From the NCBI RefSeq assembly GCF_901875575.1, contig NZ_CABFMF010000011.1:186001-250000 (forward strand): 64,000 bases of DNA. The letters are read 5' to 3'. Source of the stretch: an uncultured Streptococcus sp. GTDB taxonomy: Bacteria; Bacillota; Bacilli; Lactobacillales; Streptococcaceae. Made by a program: the position numbers and the translations under genes. Position 1 is the stretch's first letter, and the number at the start of each line of letters is the position of its first letter. Shown here in pieces: positions 17,406 through 25,466 of this stretch. The notes under the pieces are model-generated. The model did no database searches. It saw only the letters and a list, made by a program, of their open reading frames with translations, and was not told where the DNA came from.

Positions 17406-17726
17406 ATGGAATTAACAGATAAGGTTCGTCGAGTTTATCTTCCGATGACGGAAACAGGATTTTATATCTTATTCTGTCTACAAAAGGAAGGTCATGGTTA
17501 TAGTATTACGCAAAAGGTCAAGGATATGACAGATTCGCAAGTCTTGATTGGTCCTGGAACTATGTATGGAACCTTGTCAAAGATGGAAAAGGACGGCTTG
17601 ATTTCCTTTGTCCGTGAAGAGGAGAAGCGTAAAATCTATCAGATTACAGACTTGGGACGCAAAGTCTTAGATATTGAATTGAAACGTATTGAACGACTCT
17701 ACAGAAATAGTAGGGAGGAAGGATGA
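17406..17726 (+). CDS. PadR family transcriptional regulator
   Basis: 106-residue winged-helix regulator: ETGFYILFCLQKEGHGYSIT, GPGTMYGTLSKMEKDGLI, KRKIYQITDLGRKVL, all typical of PadR. TAGGAGGTGG precedes the ATG at 17406; an earlier GTG is too close to that SD. Its stop overlaps the next start (ATGA), so it is cotranslated with the two DUF2812 membrane genes, which are probably its main targets. Such PadR/DUF2812 pairs are common in Firmicutes. Confidence 0.88.
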   Translation: MELTDKVRRVYLPMTETGFYILFCLQKEGHGYSITQKVKDMTDSQVLIGPGTMYGTLSKMEKDGLISFVREEEKRKIYQITDLGRKVLDIELKRIERLYRNSREEG

Positions 17727-18301
17727 TGGAAAAGAAGGTTGTTTATAGAATTGCTACCATTGTGGATTATGACAGAGAGGCTTTATATCTTAGGAAAATG
17801 CATGCTGAAGGCTGGAAACTTAAGGAAGTAAGCTACTCTAACCTAGTAGTTGCGGTTAAGTATACTTTTGAAAAGTGTCAACCGGAGCAGATGTCGTATC
17901 AGTTGGACTTTTATCCTATGAAAAAATCAGAGAGAGCCTCCTATTTACAACTATTTAAAGACTGTGGCTGGGAGCATATTACAGATTTTAATGGATTTTC
18001 CTACTTTAGAAAGCTTCATTCTGGAATTGAATCGGATACTGAGTTTGAAATCTATAATGACGCTGCTGGGAAATTGGCTATGGTCAAACGGATTTTAACA
18101 ATGCGGATGCTTCCTATTTTGCTTCTCTTTTCAGCTCTACTACCGGTTTTCTCAAAGTTTGTCAGTGGAGGTAGTTCTTTCAGTTGGGAAATGTTTTTGA
18201 TTGTCATAATAGATTGGGTTTTATTGATAGTTTTTGCGATTCAGATTTCTTATATTTTTTGGAAGTTGTTTCAAAAGTGGAAAGAATTATCTGATAAATG
18301 A
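17723..18301 (+). CDS. DUF2812 membrane protein, copy 1
   Basis: 192 residues. N-terminal soluble half typical of DUF2812 (YRIATIVDYDREALYLRKMHAEGWKL, then FEKCQPEQMSYQLDFYP, LFKDCGWEHI), C-terminal half with two hydrophobic helices (about 132-150 and 158-180). Two adjacent ATG codons, 17723 and 17726, follow GGGAGGAAGG. Overlaps padR by four bases. Function unknown; partners of PadR regulators of this type are suspected envelope-stress sensors, but nothing here proves it. Confidence 0.75.
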   Translation: MMEKKVVYRIATIVDYDREALYLRKMHAEGWKLKEVSYSNLVVAVKYTFEKCQPEQMSYQLDFYPMKKSERASYLQLFKDCGWEHITDFNGFSYFRKLHSGIESDTEFEIYNDAAGKLAMVKRILTMRMLPILLLFSALLPVFSKFVSGGSSFSWEMFLIVIIDWVLLIVFAIQISYIFWKLFQKWKELSDK

Positions 18302-18335
18302 AACAATGCCTATTTTCTAATTTGGAGGTCAGACA

Positions 18336-18848
18336 ATGAAAAGTAAACTACAATTTCGGATTTTCACTATTCTTGATTTGGACAAGGAAGAAGAATATTT
18401 ACATGAGATGCATTTGAAAGGTTGGAGGTATAGGACTAGTCGTTTTGGTTTTTTCTATTTTGACCAATGTCAACCAGATGATATCATCTACCGTATCTAT
18501 GATTCTAGATTTCTTAAAAAGTATAAGTATGAACTGCAAGATTTTCGAAATAGAGGTTGGGAATTGATAGAAACAGGGTTTTGTTCAATTCTTCATAAAT
18601 CATCTTCTGATTTACTTACGGAGGATCAAGTCTATATGAGTAAGGATCTCAGATGGGAAGTTATGCGATATAGACTTCGTTCATGTACAGCTACTTTCTT
18701 AGGTGGTCTTGTTGTTTGTATGAGTTTATTTAGAGAAGATCTTTCTATGTCTTTCTTTATCATTTTTGCCCTATATGCTCTCATGATTTCTTATCTAATC
18801 TATGGTTATTTCAGATTAAAAAGGAAATACCGAGTAGATGAATGGTAA
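18336..18848 (+). CDS. DUF2812 membrane protein, copy 2
   Basis: 170 residues, a paralogue of the preceding protein: FRIFTILDLDKEEEYLHEMHLKGWRY, FDQCQPDDIIYRIYD, DFRNRGWELIETGF follow the same order, and two hydrophobic helices end the protein (about 124-160). TTGGAGGTCAGACA is a strong SD. Third gene of the PadR operon. The tandem paralogues probably arose by duplication and may form a heteromer; that is inference. Confidence 0.75.
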   Translation: MKSKLQFRIFTILDLDKEEEYLHEMHLKGWRYRTSRFGFFYFDQCQPDDIIYRIYDSRFLKKYKYELQDFRNRGWELIETGFCSILHKSSSDLLTEDQVYMSKDLRWEVMRYRLRSCTATFLGGLVVCMSLFREDLSMSFFIIFALYALMISYLIYGYFRLKRKYRVDEW

Positions 18849-18872
18849 GGTTCTAGGTCTTTAGACTAATTT

Positions 18873-18899
18873 TTAGCACTCTTAATAAAAGAGTGCTAA
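18873..18899 (+). promoter_or_regulatory. CIRCE element 1
   Basis: TTAGCACTC-N9-GAGTGCTAA, a perfect match to the HrcA operator, upstream of the promoter. Confidence 0.97.
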
Positions 18900-18916
18900 A
18901 TTTTTGAGTTTTTGTC

Positions 18917-18944
18917 TTGACATTCTCTTTTAAGGGTGTATAAT
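18917..18944 (+). promoter_or_regulatory. hrcA operon promoter
   Basis: -35 TTGACA (18917-18922), 16-base spacer, -10 TATAAT (18939-18944), bracketed by the two CIRCE elements. Confidence 0.92.
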
Positions 18945-18955
18945 AGAATCATAAG

Positions 18956-18982
18956 TTAGCACTTGAGTGTATCGAGTGCTAA
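18956..18982 (+). promoter_or_regulatory. CIRCE element 2
   Basis: TTAGCACTT-N9-GAGTGCTAA, one base from consensus, downstream of the -10. Two operators around one promoter imply tight HrcA control. Confidence 0.95.
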
Positions 18983-19008
18983 TCGATCAGACAGAGAGGA
19001 GTGATGAG

Positions 19009-20043
19009 ATGGTTACAGAGCGTCAGCAGGATATTTTAAATCTGATTATTGACATCTTTACCAAAACGCACGAACCTGTCGGATCCAAAGCCTTGCAAGA
19101 GTCTATTAACTCTAGCAGTGCTACCATTCGTAATGACATGGCGGCTCTAGAAAAGCAAGGATTGCTTGAAAAGGCGCATACTTCAAGTGGTCGGATGCCA
19201 AGTGTTGCTGGTTTTCAGTACTATGTAAAACACTCACTGGATTTTGACCGACTGGCTGAAAATGAGGTATATGAGATTGTCAAAGCCTTTGATCAGGAAT
19301 TCTTCAAATTGGAGGATATTCTGCAAGAGGCTGCTAGTCTACTGACAGACTTGAGTGGCTGTACGGTAGTAGCACTGGATGTTGAGCCGAGCAGGCAACG
19401 TTTGACAGCCTTTGATATCGTTGTTCTGGGGCAACATACAGCCTTGGCAGTATTTACCCTAGACGAGTCGCGAACAGTTACCAGTCAGTTTCTGATTCCA
19501 AGGAACTTCTTGCAGGAGGATTTGCTGAAACTGAAGAGCATCATTCAGGAACGTTTCCTCGGCCACACCGTTCTAGATATTCACTACAAGATTCGGACGG
19601 AGATTCCGCAGATTATCCAGCGTTACTTTACAACGACGGATAATGTTATCGATCTCTTTGAACATATTTTTAAAGAAATGTTCAACGAAAATATTGTGGT
19701 GGCAGGCAAGGTTAATCTCTTGAATTTTGCCAATCTAGCAGCTTATCAGTTCTTTGACCAGCCGCAAAAGGTGGCTCTGGAGATTCGTGAGGGGTTGCGT
19801 GAAGATCAGATGCAAAACGTCCGTGTTGCAGACAGTCAAGAGTCCTGTCTAGCTGACCTAGCGGTGATTAGTAGCAAGTTCCTGATTCCTTATCGGGGAG
19901 TTGGAATTCTAGCGATTATTGGTCCGGTCAATCTGGATTACCAACAGCTAATCAACCAAGTCAATGTGGTCAACCGTGTTTTGACCATGAAGTTGACAGA
20001 TTTTTACCGCTACCTCAGCAGTAATCATTACGAAGTACATTAA
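19009..20043 (+). CDS. hrcA: Heat-inducible repressor HrcA
   Basis: Represses the class I heat-shock genes by binding CIRCE. From the ATG at 19009 (SD AGAGGAGTGATG) 344 residues: N-terminal winged helix (ERQQDILNLIIDIFTKTHEPVGSKAL, then SSATIRNDMAALEKQGLLEK), GAF-like middle domain, C-terminal DYQQLINQVNVVNRVLT. An in-frame ATG at 18967 lies inside CIRCE 2 and is rejected. First gene of hrcA-grpE-dnaK. Confidence 0.95.
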   Translation: MVTERQQDILNLIIDIFTKTHEPVGSKALQESINSSSATIRNDMAALEKQGLLEKAHTSSGRMPSVAGFQYYVKHSLDFDRLAENEVYEIVKAFDQEFFKLEDILQEAASLLTDLSGCTVVALDVEPSRQRLTAFDIVVLGQHTALAVFTLDESRTVTSQFLIPRNFLQEDLLKLKSIIQERFLGHTVLDIHYKIRTEIPQIIQRYFTTTDNVIDLFEHIFKEMFNENIVVAGKVNLLNFANLAAYQFFDQPQKVALEIREGLREDQMQNVRVADSQESCLADLAVISSKFLIPYRGVGILAIIGPVNLDYQQLINQVNVVNRVLTMKLTDFYRYLSSNHYEVH

Positions 20044-20069
20044 GATTGAAATCATTAAAGGAGGCGAAA

Positions 20070-20594
20070 ATGGCCCAAGATATAAAAAATGAAGAAGTAG
20101 AAGAAGTTCAAGAAGAGGAAGTTGTGGAAACGGTAGAAGAAACGACTCCTGAGAAGTCTGAGTTGGACTTGGCAAATGAACGTGCAGATGAGTTCGAAAA
20201 CAAATACCTTCGCGCTCATGCAGAAATGCAAAATATCCAACGACGTGCCAATGAAGAGCGTCAAAACTTGCAACGTTATCGTAGCCAGGACTTGGCAAAA
20301 GCGATTCTCCCTTCTTTGGACAACCTTGAGCGTGCACTCGCGGTTGAAGGTTTGACAGATGATGTGAAGAAGGGCTTGGAAATGGTGCAAGAAAGCTTGA
20401 TTCACGCTTTGAAAGAAGAAGGAATCGAAGAAATTACAGCTGACGGTGAATTTGACCATAACTACCATATGGCCATCCAAACTCTCCCAGCAGACGATGA
20501 ACACCCAGCAGATACCATCGCCCAAGTTTTCCAAAAAGGCTACAAACTCCATGACCGCATCCTACGCCCAGCAATGGTAGTGGTCTATAACTAG
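20070..20594 (+). CDS. grpE: Nucleotide exchange factor GrpE
   Basis: Homodimeric DnaK cochaperone, 174 residues: acidic N-terminal tail, long coiled coil (NERADEFENKYLRAHAEMQN), and the beta domain with NLERAL and the ending YKLHDRILRPAMVVVYN. Start at 20070 after AAAGGAGGCGAAA; an upstream ATG at 20046 has no SD. It follows hrcA by 26 bases. A structured repeat separates it from dnaK. Confidence 0.95.
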   Translation: MAQDIKNEEVEEVQEEEVVETVEETTPEKSELDLANERADEFENKYLRAHAEMQNIQRRANEERQNLQRYRSQDLAKAILPSLDNLERALAVEGLTDDVKKGLEMVQESLIHALKEEGIEEITADGEFDHNYHMAIQTLPADDEHPADTIAQVFQKGYKLHDRILRPAMVVVYN

Positions 20595-20695
20595 TTTAGA
20601 AAACTTGACAAAATTTGTCCGAAACGACACTAAACTATGAAGAAAGATAAAAAAGTAGTTCAACTTTGCAATAGTGAGCGAAGCGAACCAAAGAC

Positions 20696-20809
20696 GATAC
20701 TCTTCGCCGTGGCGCTATTTGCGCAAACTTTGAGACCTTAGGCTCAAAGTTTAGTCAAAGAGATTGACGAAGTCAAGCTCTGACGGCGCCGTCACCTAAG
20801 AAGAGTATC
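20696..20809 (-). repeat. Cloverleaf element copy 1 (grpE-dnaK gap)
   Basis: Read on the minus strand: GATACTCTTC and GAAGAGTATC close the element perfectly; inside come TTAG, GTG...CAC and GGC. Three hairpins follow: AGAGCTTGAC-TTC-GTCAATCTCT, the conserved AAACTTTGAG-N8-CTCAAAGTTT (20725-20752) and GCGC-AAATA-GCGC. It shares architecture with elements at 25112 and 43577. The outer 10-base arms resemble the ATACTCTTC end of BOX, but the interior is unrelated. No ORF. I do not know a name for it. Confidence 0.7.
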
Positions 20810-20850
20810 AAAAAGAAAAATAGAAAATTAACAAACAAGGAGAAAGACAC

Positions 20851-22674
20851 ATGTCTAAAATTATCGGTATTGACTTAGGTACAACAAACTCAGCAGTTGC
20901 AGTTCTTGAAGGAACTGAATCAAAAATCATCGCAAACCCAGAAGGGAACCGTACAACTCCATCTGTAGTCTCATTCAAAAACGGCGAAATCATCGTCGGT
21001 GATGCTGCAAAACGTCAAGCAGTTACAAACCCAGATACAGTCATCTCTATCAAATCTAAAATGGGAACTTCTGAAAAAGTTTCTGCTAACGGAAAAGAAT
21101 ACACTCCACAAGAAATCTCAGCTATGATTCTTCAATATTTGAAAGGCTACGCTGAAGACTACCTTGGTGAAAAAGTAACCAAAGCAGTTATCACAGTTCC
21201 TGCTTACTTTAACGATGCTCAACGTCAGGCAACTAAAGACGCTGGTAAAATCGCTGGTCTTGAAGTAGAACGTATCGTCAACGAACCAACTGCAGCCGCT
21301 CTTGCTTACGGTTTGGACAAGACTGACAAAGAAGAAAAAATCTTGGTATTTGACCTTGGTGGTGGTACATTCGACGTCTCTATCCTTGAATTGGGTGACG
21401 GTGTCTTCGACGTATTGTCAACTGCAGGGGACAACAAACTTGGTGGTGATGACTTTGACCAAAAAATTATCGACCACTTGGTAGCAGAATTCAAGAAAGA
21501 AAACGGTATTGACTTGTCTACTGACAAGATGGCTGTTCAACGTTTGAAAGATGCGGCTGAAAAAGCTAAGAAAGACCTTTCTGGTGTAACTTCAACACAA
21601 ATCAGCTTGCCATTTATCACTGCTGGTGAGGCTGGACCTCTTCACTTGGAAATGACTTTGACTCGTGCTAAATTTGACGATTTAACTCGTGACCTTGTAG
21701 AACGTACAAAAGTTCCAGTTCGTCAAGCCCTTTCAGATGCAGGTTTGAGTTTGTCAGAAATCGACGAAGTGATCCTTGTTGGTGGTTCAACTCGTATCCC
21801 AGCCGTTGTAGAAGCTGTTAAGGCTGAAACTGGTAAAGAACCAAACAAATCAGTAAACCCTGATGAAGTTGTTGCTATGGGTGCTGCTATCCAAGGTGGT
21901 GTCATTACTGGTGATGTTAAAGACGTTGTCCTTCTTGATGTAACACCATTGTCACTTGGTATCGAAACAATGGGTGGTGTCTTCACAAAACTCATCGACC
22001 GCAACACTACTATTCCAACATCTAAATCACAAGTCTTCTCAACTGCGGCAGACAACCAACCAGCCGTCGATATCCATGTTCTTCAAGGTGAACGCCCAAT
22101 GGCAGCAGATAACAAGACTCTTGGACGCTTCCAATTGACAGATATCCCAGCCGCACCTCGTGGAATTCCTCAAATCGAAGTAACATTTGACATCGATAAG
22201 AATGGTATCGTGTCTGTTAAAGCCAAAGACCTTGGAACTCAAAAAGAACAAACAATTGTGATTCAATCGAACTCAGGTTTGACTGACGAAGAAATTGATC
22301 GCATGATGAAAGATGCAGAAGCAAATGCTGAAGCAGATAAGAAACGTAAAGAAGAAGTTGACCTTCGTAACGAAGTAGACCAAGCAATCTTTGCGACTGA
22401 AAAGACAATCAAGGAAACTGAAGGCAAAGGCTTCGACACAGAACGTGACGCTGCCCAAGCTGCCCTTGATGATCTTAAGAAAGCTCAAGAAGACAACAAC
22501 TTGGACGAAATGAAAGCAAAACTTGAAGCATTGAACGAAAAAGCTCAAGGACTTGCTGTTAAACTCTACGAACAAGCCGCCGCAGCCCAACAAGCTCAAG
22601 CAGGAGCAGAAGGCGCACAAGCAACAGGAAACGCAGGCGATGACGTCGTAGACGGAGAGTTTACTGAGAAGTAA
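20851..22674 (+). CDS. dnaK: Hsp70 chaperone DnaK
   Basis: ATP-dependent chaperone, 607 residues, the shorter Gram-positive form. Motifs: IIGIDLGTTNSAVAVLEG, ITVPAYFNDAQRQATKDAG, FDLGGGTFDVSILELGDG, ILVGGSTRIPAV, the linker VVLLDVTPLSLGIET, and a C-terminal Ala/Gln/Gly tail ending DDVVDGEFTEK. SD AAGGAGAAAGA. Member of the HrcA regulon; works with GrpE and DnaJ encoded on both sides. High-expression codon use. Confidence 0.98.
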   Translation: MSKIIGIDLGTTNSAVAVLEGTESKIIANPEGNRTTPSVVSFKNGEIIVGDAAKRQAVTNPDTVISIKSKMGTSEKVSANGKEYTPQEISAMILQYLKGYAEDYLGEKVTKAVITVPAYFNDAQRQATKDAGKIAGLEVERIVNEPTAAALAYGLDKTDKEEKILVFDLGGGTFDVSILELGDGVFDVLSTAGDNKLGGDDFDQKIIDHLVAEFKKENGIDLSTDKMAVQRLKDAAEKAKKDLSGVTSTQISLPFITAGEAGPLHLEMTLTRAKFDDLTRDLVERTKVPVRQALSDAGLSLSEIDEVILVGGSTRIPAVVEAVKAETGKEPNKSVNPDEVVAMGAAIQGGVITGDVKDVVLLDVTPLSLGIETMGGVFTKLIDRNTTIPTSKSQVFSTAADNQPAVDIHVLQGERPMAADNKTLGRFQLTDIPAAPRGIPQIEVTFDIDKNGIVSVKAKDLGTQKEQTIVIQSNSGLTDEEIDRMMKDAEANAEADKKRKEEVDLRNEVDQAIFATEKTIKETEGKGFDTERDAAQAALDDLKKAQEDNNLDEMKAKLEALNEKAQGLAVKLYEQAAAAQQAQAGAEGAQATGNAGDDVVDGEFTEK

Positions 22675-22686
22675 GGGGCTAGTGTT

Positions 22687-23040
22687 ATGAGTGTTAATAA
22701 AAATAATCTTTCTGACATTGCAGATTATCATGAAAAGATAGAGTTTTTTGAAGAATTATTTAATTTGCATTGTAATTCAACAGAAATGATGGTAACTGTG
22801 GAAAGAAATGGAAATGTCATTTATAAAGAATTTACAGAAGTAGCTGTTGGTAAGAGTAAATATGACTACACTTCTGTGTTTAAAGATGTTATGATTGACT
22901 TTTCAGATCATATACGTCAGGAGTTAGATCTATATAAAACACAAGACCCACACTATAATAAATTTGAATTTGATTTGGCTAAAAGGTCTTTGAAGATTAC
23001 TACTAGAGATAATACAATAATTTTTATTTCAAAGGAATAA
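22687..23040 (+). CDS. Hypothetical protein between dnaK and dnaJ
   Basis: 117 residues, no family recognised. Soluble, acidic, predicted mixed alpha/beta: a helical start (DYHEKIEFFEELFNL), then strands with MMVTVERNGNVIYKEFTEV and a C-terminal FDLAKRSLKITTRDNTIIFIS. It starts 12 bases after dnaK with a weak SD (AAGGGGCTAGTGTT) and ends in a terminator, so it may be read with dnaK. Base composition is richer in AT than dnaK. Its role in heat shock, if any, is unknown. Confidence 0.7.
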   Translation: MSVNKNNLSDIADYHEKIEFFEELFNLHCNSTEMMVTVERNGNVIYKEFTEVAVGKSKYDYTSVFKDVMIDFSDHIRQELDLYKTQDPHYNKFEFDLAKRSLKITTRDNTIIFISKE

Positions 23041-23047
23041 TCTAACC

Positions 23048-23077
23048 ACAGAGGTTGCAACCCAGCCTCTGTTTTTC
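23048..23077 (+). terminator. Terminator
   Basis: CAGAGG and CCTCTG pair around an 11-base loop, followed by TTTTT; probably ends the hrcA-grpE-dnaK transcript. Confidence 0.7.
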
Positions 23078-23099
23078 GGTAAAATAGAGGATGTTGCGT

Positions 23100-23732
23100 A
23101 TGAAAAAAGTACTTTGTATCATTTATCCTAATTTTTCTCTTTATGAGATAACCACTTTAACGAGTACTTTAGCTCTGTCTTTTGAAATCACGATTGATTA
23201 TGTCGCTTCTGAGAATTCGATGGTGGTCTCTGAGGATGGTTTGTCCTGTCAACCGACGAAAACATTGGATCAGATCTGTATAGAAGATTATTCTTGTGTG
23301 ATTTTGCCAGGAATGGTAAATATAGGTCCTGCTCTACAAGATGAGAAATTGATCTCGTTTTTGAGAAGTCTTAATGAGCAAGATATCCTAATTGCAGCCA
23401 TTTCTTCAGCGCCCCTTTTATTGGCGAAAGCAGGCTTGTTGAACAATACGAAATTTACAGGTGGAATTTGGCAAAACTTCTTTGACTATTTTGAATTTCT
23501 TCCACGTGAGAATTTCCAACCGAAAGTCCTTGTCCAAGATAAACAAATCATTACGGCTATCGGTTTTGCACATCAAGAGTTTGCAAGAAAAGTGATTTTC
23601 AGTTTAGGGTTGGCAGAGAATACGGACAATTATTTTAAAGAACAGAACGAGTATGCTGAAGAGGATTTGATATTTACTCTATCAGATGAAGAGTTTTATC
23701 AAGTGAAGCAGAGTATAGAAAATACCCTCTAA
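23100..23732 (+). CDS. DJ-1/PfpI-like protein with Ser in place of the usual Cys
   Basis: 210 residues of DJ-1/PfpI fold: KKVLCIIYPNFSLYEI, YSCVILPGMVN, then AISSAPLLLAKAGLL and KFTGG. In DJ-1 family proteins the nucleophile elbow reads A-I-C-x-A-P; here the Cys is Ser, so classical cysteine chemistry is unlikely. I choose ATG 23100 because AGAGG sits about 10 bases away; an in-frame ATG at 23091 is too close. A C-terminal extension (about 180-210) is acidic. Function unknown. Confidence 0.75.
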   Translation: MKKVLCIIYPNFSLYEITTLTSTLALSFEITIDYVASENSMVVSEDGLSCQPTKTLDQICIEDYSCVILPGMVNIGPALQDEKLISFLRSLNEQDILIAAISSAPLLLAKAGLLNNTKFTGGIWQNFFDYFEFLPRENFQPKVLVQDKQIITAIGFAHQEFARKVIFSLGLAENTDNYFKEQNEYAEEDLIFTLSDEEFYQVKQSIENTL

Positions 23733-23930
23733 AGATTTACATGAAAATTATAGAAAGGAACAAGGGTGTTCAGGGAATTGAACACGGGTTCCCAAATTTC
23801 TTACTCAATATAAAAGAAAGGAAATGAACCCGACCTAAATTCTCGGAAAAAAGATAAATCTGCCTAGGAGCATCGCTCCAGCGTCAGATTTCCTATTTTT
23901 CAGTCGAATTTTACGGTCTTGGTATCTTGT
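23733..23930 (+). other. Hairpin-rich leader upstream of dnaJ
   Basis: No gene. Several inverted repeats follow one another: GTGTTCA-GGGAAT-TGAACAC, then GGGTTC...GAACCC enclosing AAATTTC/GAAAGGAAAT-like arms, then AAATCTG...CAGATTT closing an inner GGAGC-ATC-GCTCC stem with a CTA/AGCG internal loop. The last 30 bases before the dnaJ ATG contain no purine-rich SD. It could be an RNA leader controlling dnaJ or an inserted repeat. Confidence 0.5.
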
Positions 23931-25067
23931 ATGAACAATACTGAATTTTATGATCGTCTGGGGGTGTCAAAAAACGCTTCGGCAGACGAGATCAAAAAGG
24001 CTTATCGTAAGCTTTCGAAAAAATATCACCCAGATATCAATAAGGAGCCTGGTGCTGAGGAAAAATACAAGGAAGTTCAGGAAGCCTATGAGACTTTGAG
24101 TGACGACCAAAAACGGGCTGCCTATGACCAATATGGTGCTGCGGGTGCTAACGGTGGCTTTGGTGGTGCTGGTGGTTTCGGCGGTTTCAATGGGGCAGGT
24201 GGCTTCGGTGGTTTTGAGGATATTTTCTCAAGTTTCTTCGGCGGAGGCGGTGCATCACGCAATCCAAATGCTCCTCGTCAAGGGGATGACCTCCAGTATC
24301 GTGTGAACTTGACCTTTGAAGAAGCTATCTTCGGAACTGAGAAGGAAGTTAAGTATCATCGTGAAGCTGGCTGTCGTACATGTAATGGATCAGGTGCTAA
24401 GCCAGGAACAAGTCCAGTCACTTGTGGACGCTGTCATGGCGCTGGTGTCATTAACGTCGATACGCAGACTCCGCTTGGCATGATGCGTCGCCAAGTAACC
24501 TGTGATGTCTGTCACGGTCGCGGAAAAGAAATCAAAGATCCATGTACAACCTGTCACGGAACAGGGCATGAAAAACAAGCCCATAGCGTACATGTCAAAA
24601 TTCCTGCTGGTGTGGAAACAGGTCAACAAATTCGCCTAGCAGGTCAAGGTGAAGCTGGATTTAATGGTGGACCTTATGGTGACTTGTATGTAGTGGTTTC
24701 TGTGGAAGCCAGCGACAAGTTTGAACGTGAAGGAACGACTATCTTCTACAATCTCAACCTCAACTTTGTCCAAGCAGCTCTTGGTGACACAGTTGATATC
24801 CCAACTGTTCACGGTGATGTTGAATTGGTTATCCCAGAGGGCACTCAGACTGGTAAGAAATTCCGCCTACGTGGCAAAGGAGCTCCGAGCCTTCGTGGAG
24901 GTGCAGTTGGTGACCAATATGTTACAGTTAATGTTGTAACACCGACAGGCTTGAACGACCGTCAAAAAGCAGCCCTTAAAGAGTTCGCAGCTGCAGGTGA
25001 TTTAAAAGTCAATCCAAAGAAAAAAGGTTTCTTTGACCATATTAAAGATGCCTTTGATGGAGAATAA
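23931..25067 (+). CDS. dnaJ: Hsp40 cochaperone DnaJ
   Basis: 378 residues. J-domain with HPD at 33-35, Gly/Phe-rich linker (repeated GGFGG), four zinc repeats CRTCNGSG, CGRCHGAG, CDVCHGRG, CTTCHGTG, then the substrate-binding C-terminal domains. The ATG at 23931 gives the known streptococcal N-terminus MNNTEFYDRLG. No Shine-Dalgarno is visible (upstream GGTCTTGGTATCTTGT), which is unusual for such a gene. It is separated from dnaK by two genes and a terminator, so it needs its own promoter or read-through. Confidence 0.96.
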   Translation: MNNTEFYDRLGVSKNASADEIKKAYRKLSKKYHPDINKEPGAEEKYKEVQEAYETLSDDQKRAAYDQYGAAGANGGFGGAGGFGGFNGAGGFGGFEDIFSSFFGGGGASRNPNAPRQGDDLQYRVNLTFEEAIFGTEKEVKYHREAGCRTCNGSGAKPGTSPVTCGRCHGAGVINVDTQTPLGMMRRQVTCDVCHGRGKEIKDPCTTCHGTGHEKQAHSVHVKIPAGVETGQQIRLAGQGEAGFNGGPYGDLYVVVSVEASDKFEREGTTIFYNLNLNFVQAALGDTVDIPTVHGDVELVIPEGTQTGKKFRLRGKGAPSLRGGAVGDQYVTVNVVTPTGLNDRQKAALKEFAAAGDLKVNPKKKGFFDHIKDAFDGE

Positions 25068-25099
25068 AGTAAAAAGAGCCGTCGGGCTCTTTTTACTTT
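25066..25099 (+). terminator. Terminator after dnaJ
   Basis: AAAGTAAAAAGAGCC and GGCTCTTTTTACTTT form a perfect 15-base stem with a four-base loop. Confidence 0.92.
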
Positions 25100-25111
25100 A
25101 TAGATTTTTTA

Positions 25112-25246
25112 AGACTTTCCTTAAGTAATGACGGACGGTAGCGACCTTCTTCGAAGTTCCATACCTAAACTTTGAGCCCAGGTCTCAAAGTTTCCTAACA
25201 CCTGAAACCAAACTATTTCAGGTGTTTTCATTACGGTGGAAAGTCT
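25112..25246 (+). repeat. Cloverleaf element copy 2 (after dnaJ)
   Basis: Closing stem AGACTTTCC (25112-25120) with GGAAAGTCT (25238-25246), internal loop TTAA over GGT, second stem GTAATGA (25125-25131) with TCATTAC (25228-25234). Inside are three hairpins: one with GGTA...TACC arms (25137-25165), the conserved AAACTTTGAG...CTCAAAGTTT (25167-25193), and AACACCTGAAA...TTTCAGGTGTT (25197-25226). Same architecture as copies at 20696 and 43577. Confidence 0.75.
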
Positions 25247-25263
25247 GGGAAAGTATTTGATTT

Positions 25264-25367
25264 ATACTCAATGAAAATCAAAGAGAAAACTAGGAAACTA
25301 GCCGCATGCTGTACTTGAGTATGGCAAGGCGACGTTGACGCGGTTTGAAGAGATTTTCGAAGAGTAT
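25264..25367 (-). repeat. BOX element, A and C modules only
   Basis: Starts ATACTCAATGAAAATCAAAG and ends GATTTTCGAAGAGTAT; contains GGCAAGGCGACGTTGACG, the sequence behind the BOX-A1R typing primer. About 104 bases, so the B module is absent. The boxA-to-boxC direction is on the minus strand. Confidence 0.9.
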
Positions 25368-25437
25368 TAGTTGTGAAATAGTGAATGAGTTACCTGAATT
25401 ATGATGTATAGTTGATGGGATATAACCTGTTTACGTT

Positions 25438-25466
25438 TTAAAAAAGAGCCGACTGGCTCTTTTTAC
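25438..25466 (-). terminator. Terminator of the hit operon
   Basis: AAAAAGAGCC and GGCTCTTTTT pair around GACT; it sits at the stop codon of the minus-strand gene. Confidence 0.85.

Noticed and set aside
20696..20809. BOX element between grpE and dnaK
   Set aside because: Only the outer ATACTCTTC matches BOX; boxA core and boxC sequences are absent, and the interior matches the cloverleaf family.
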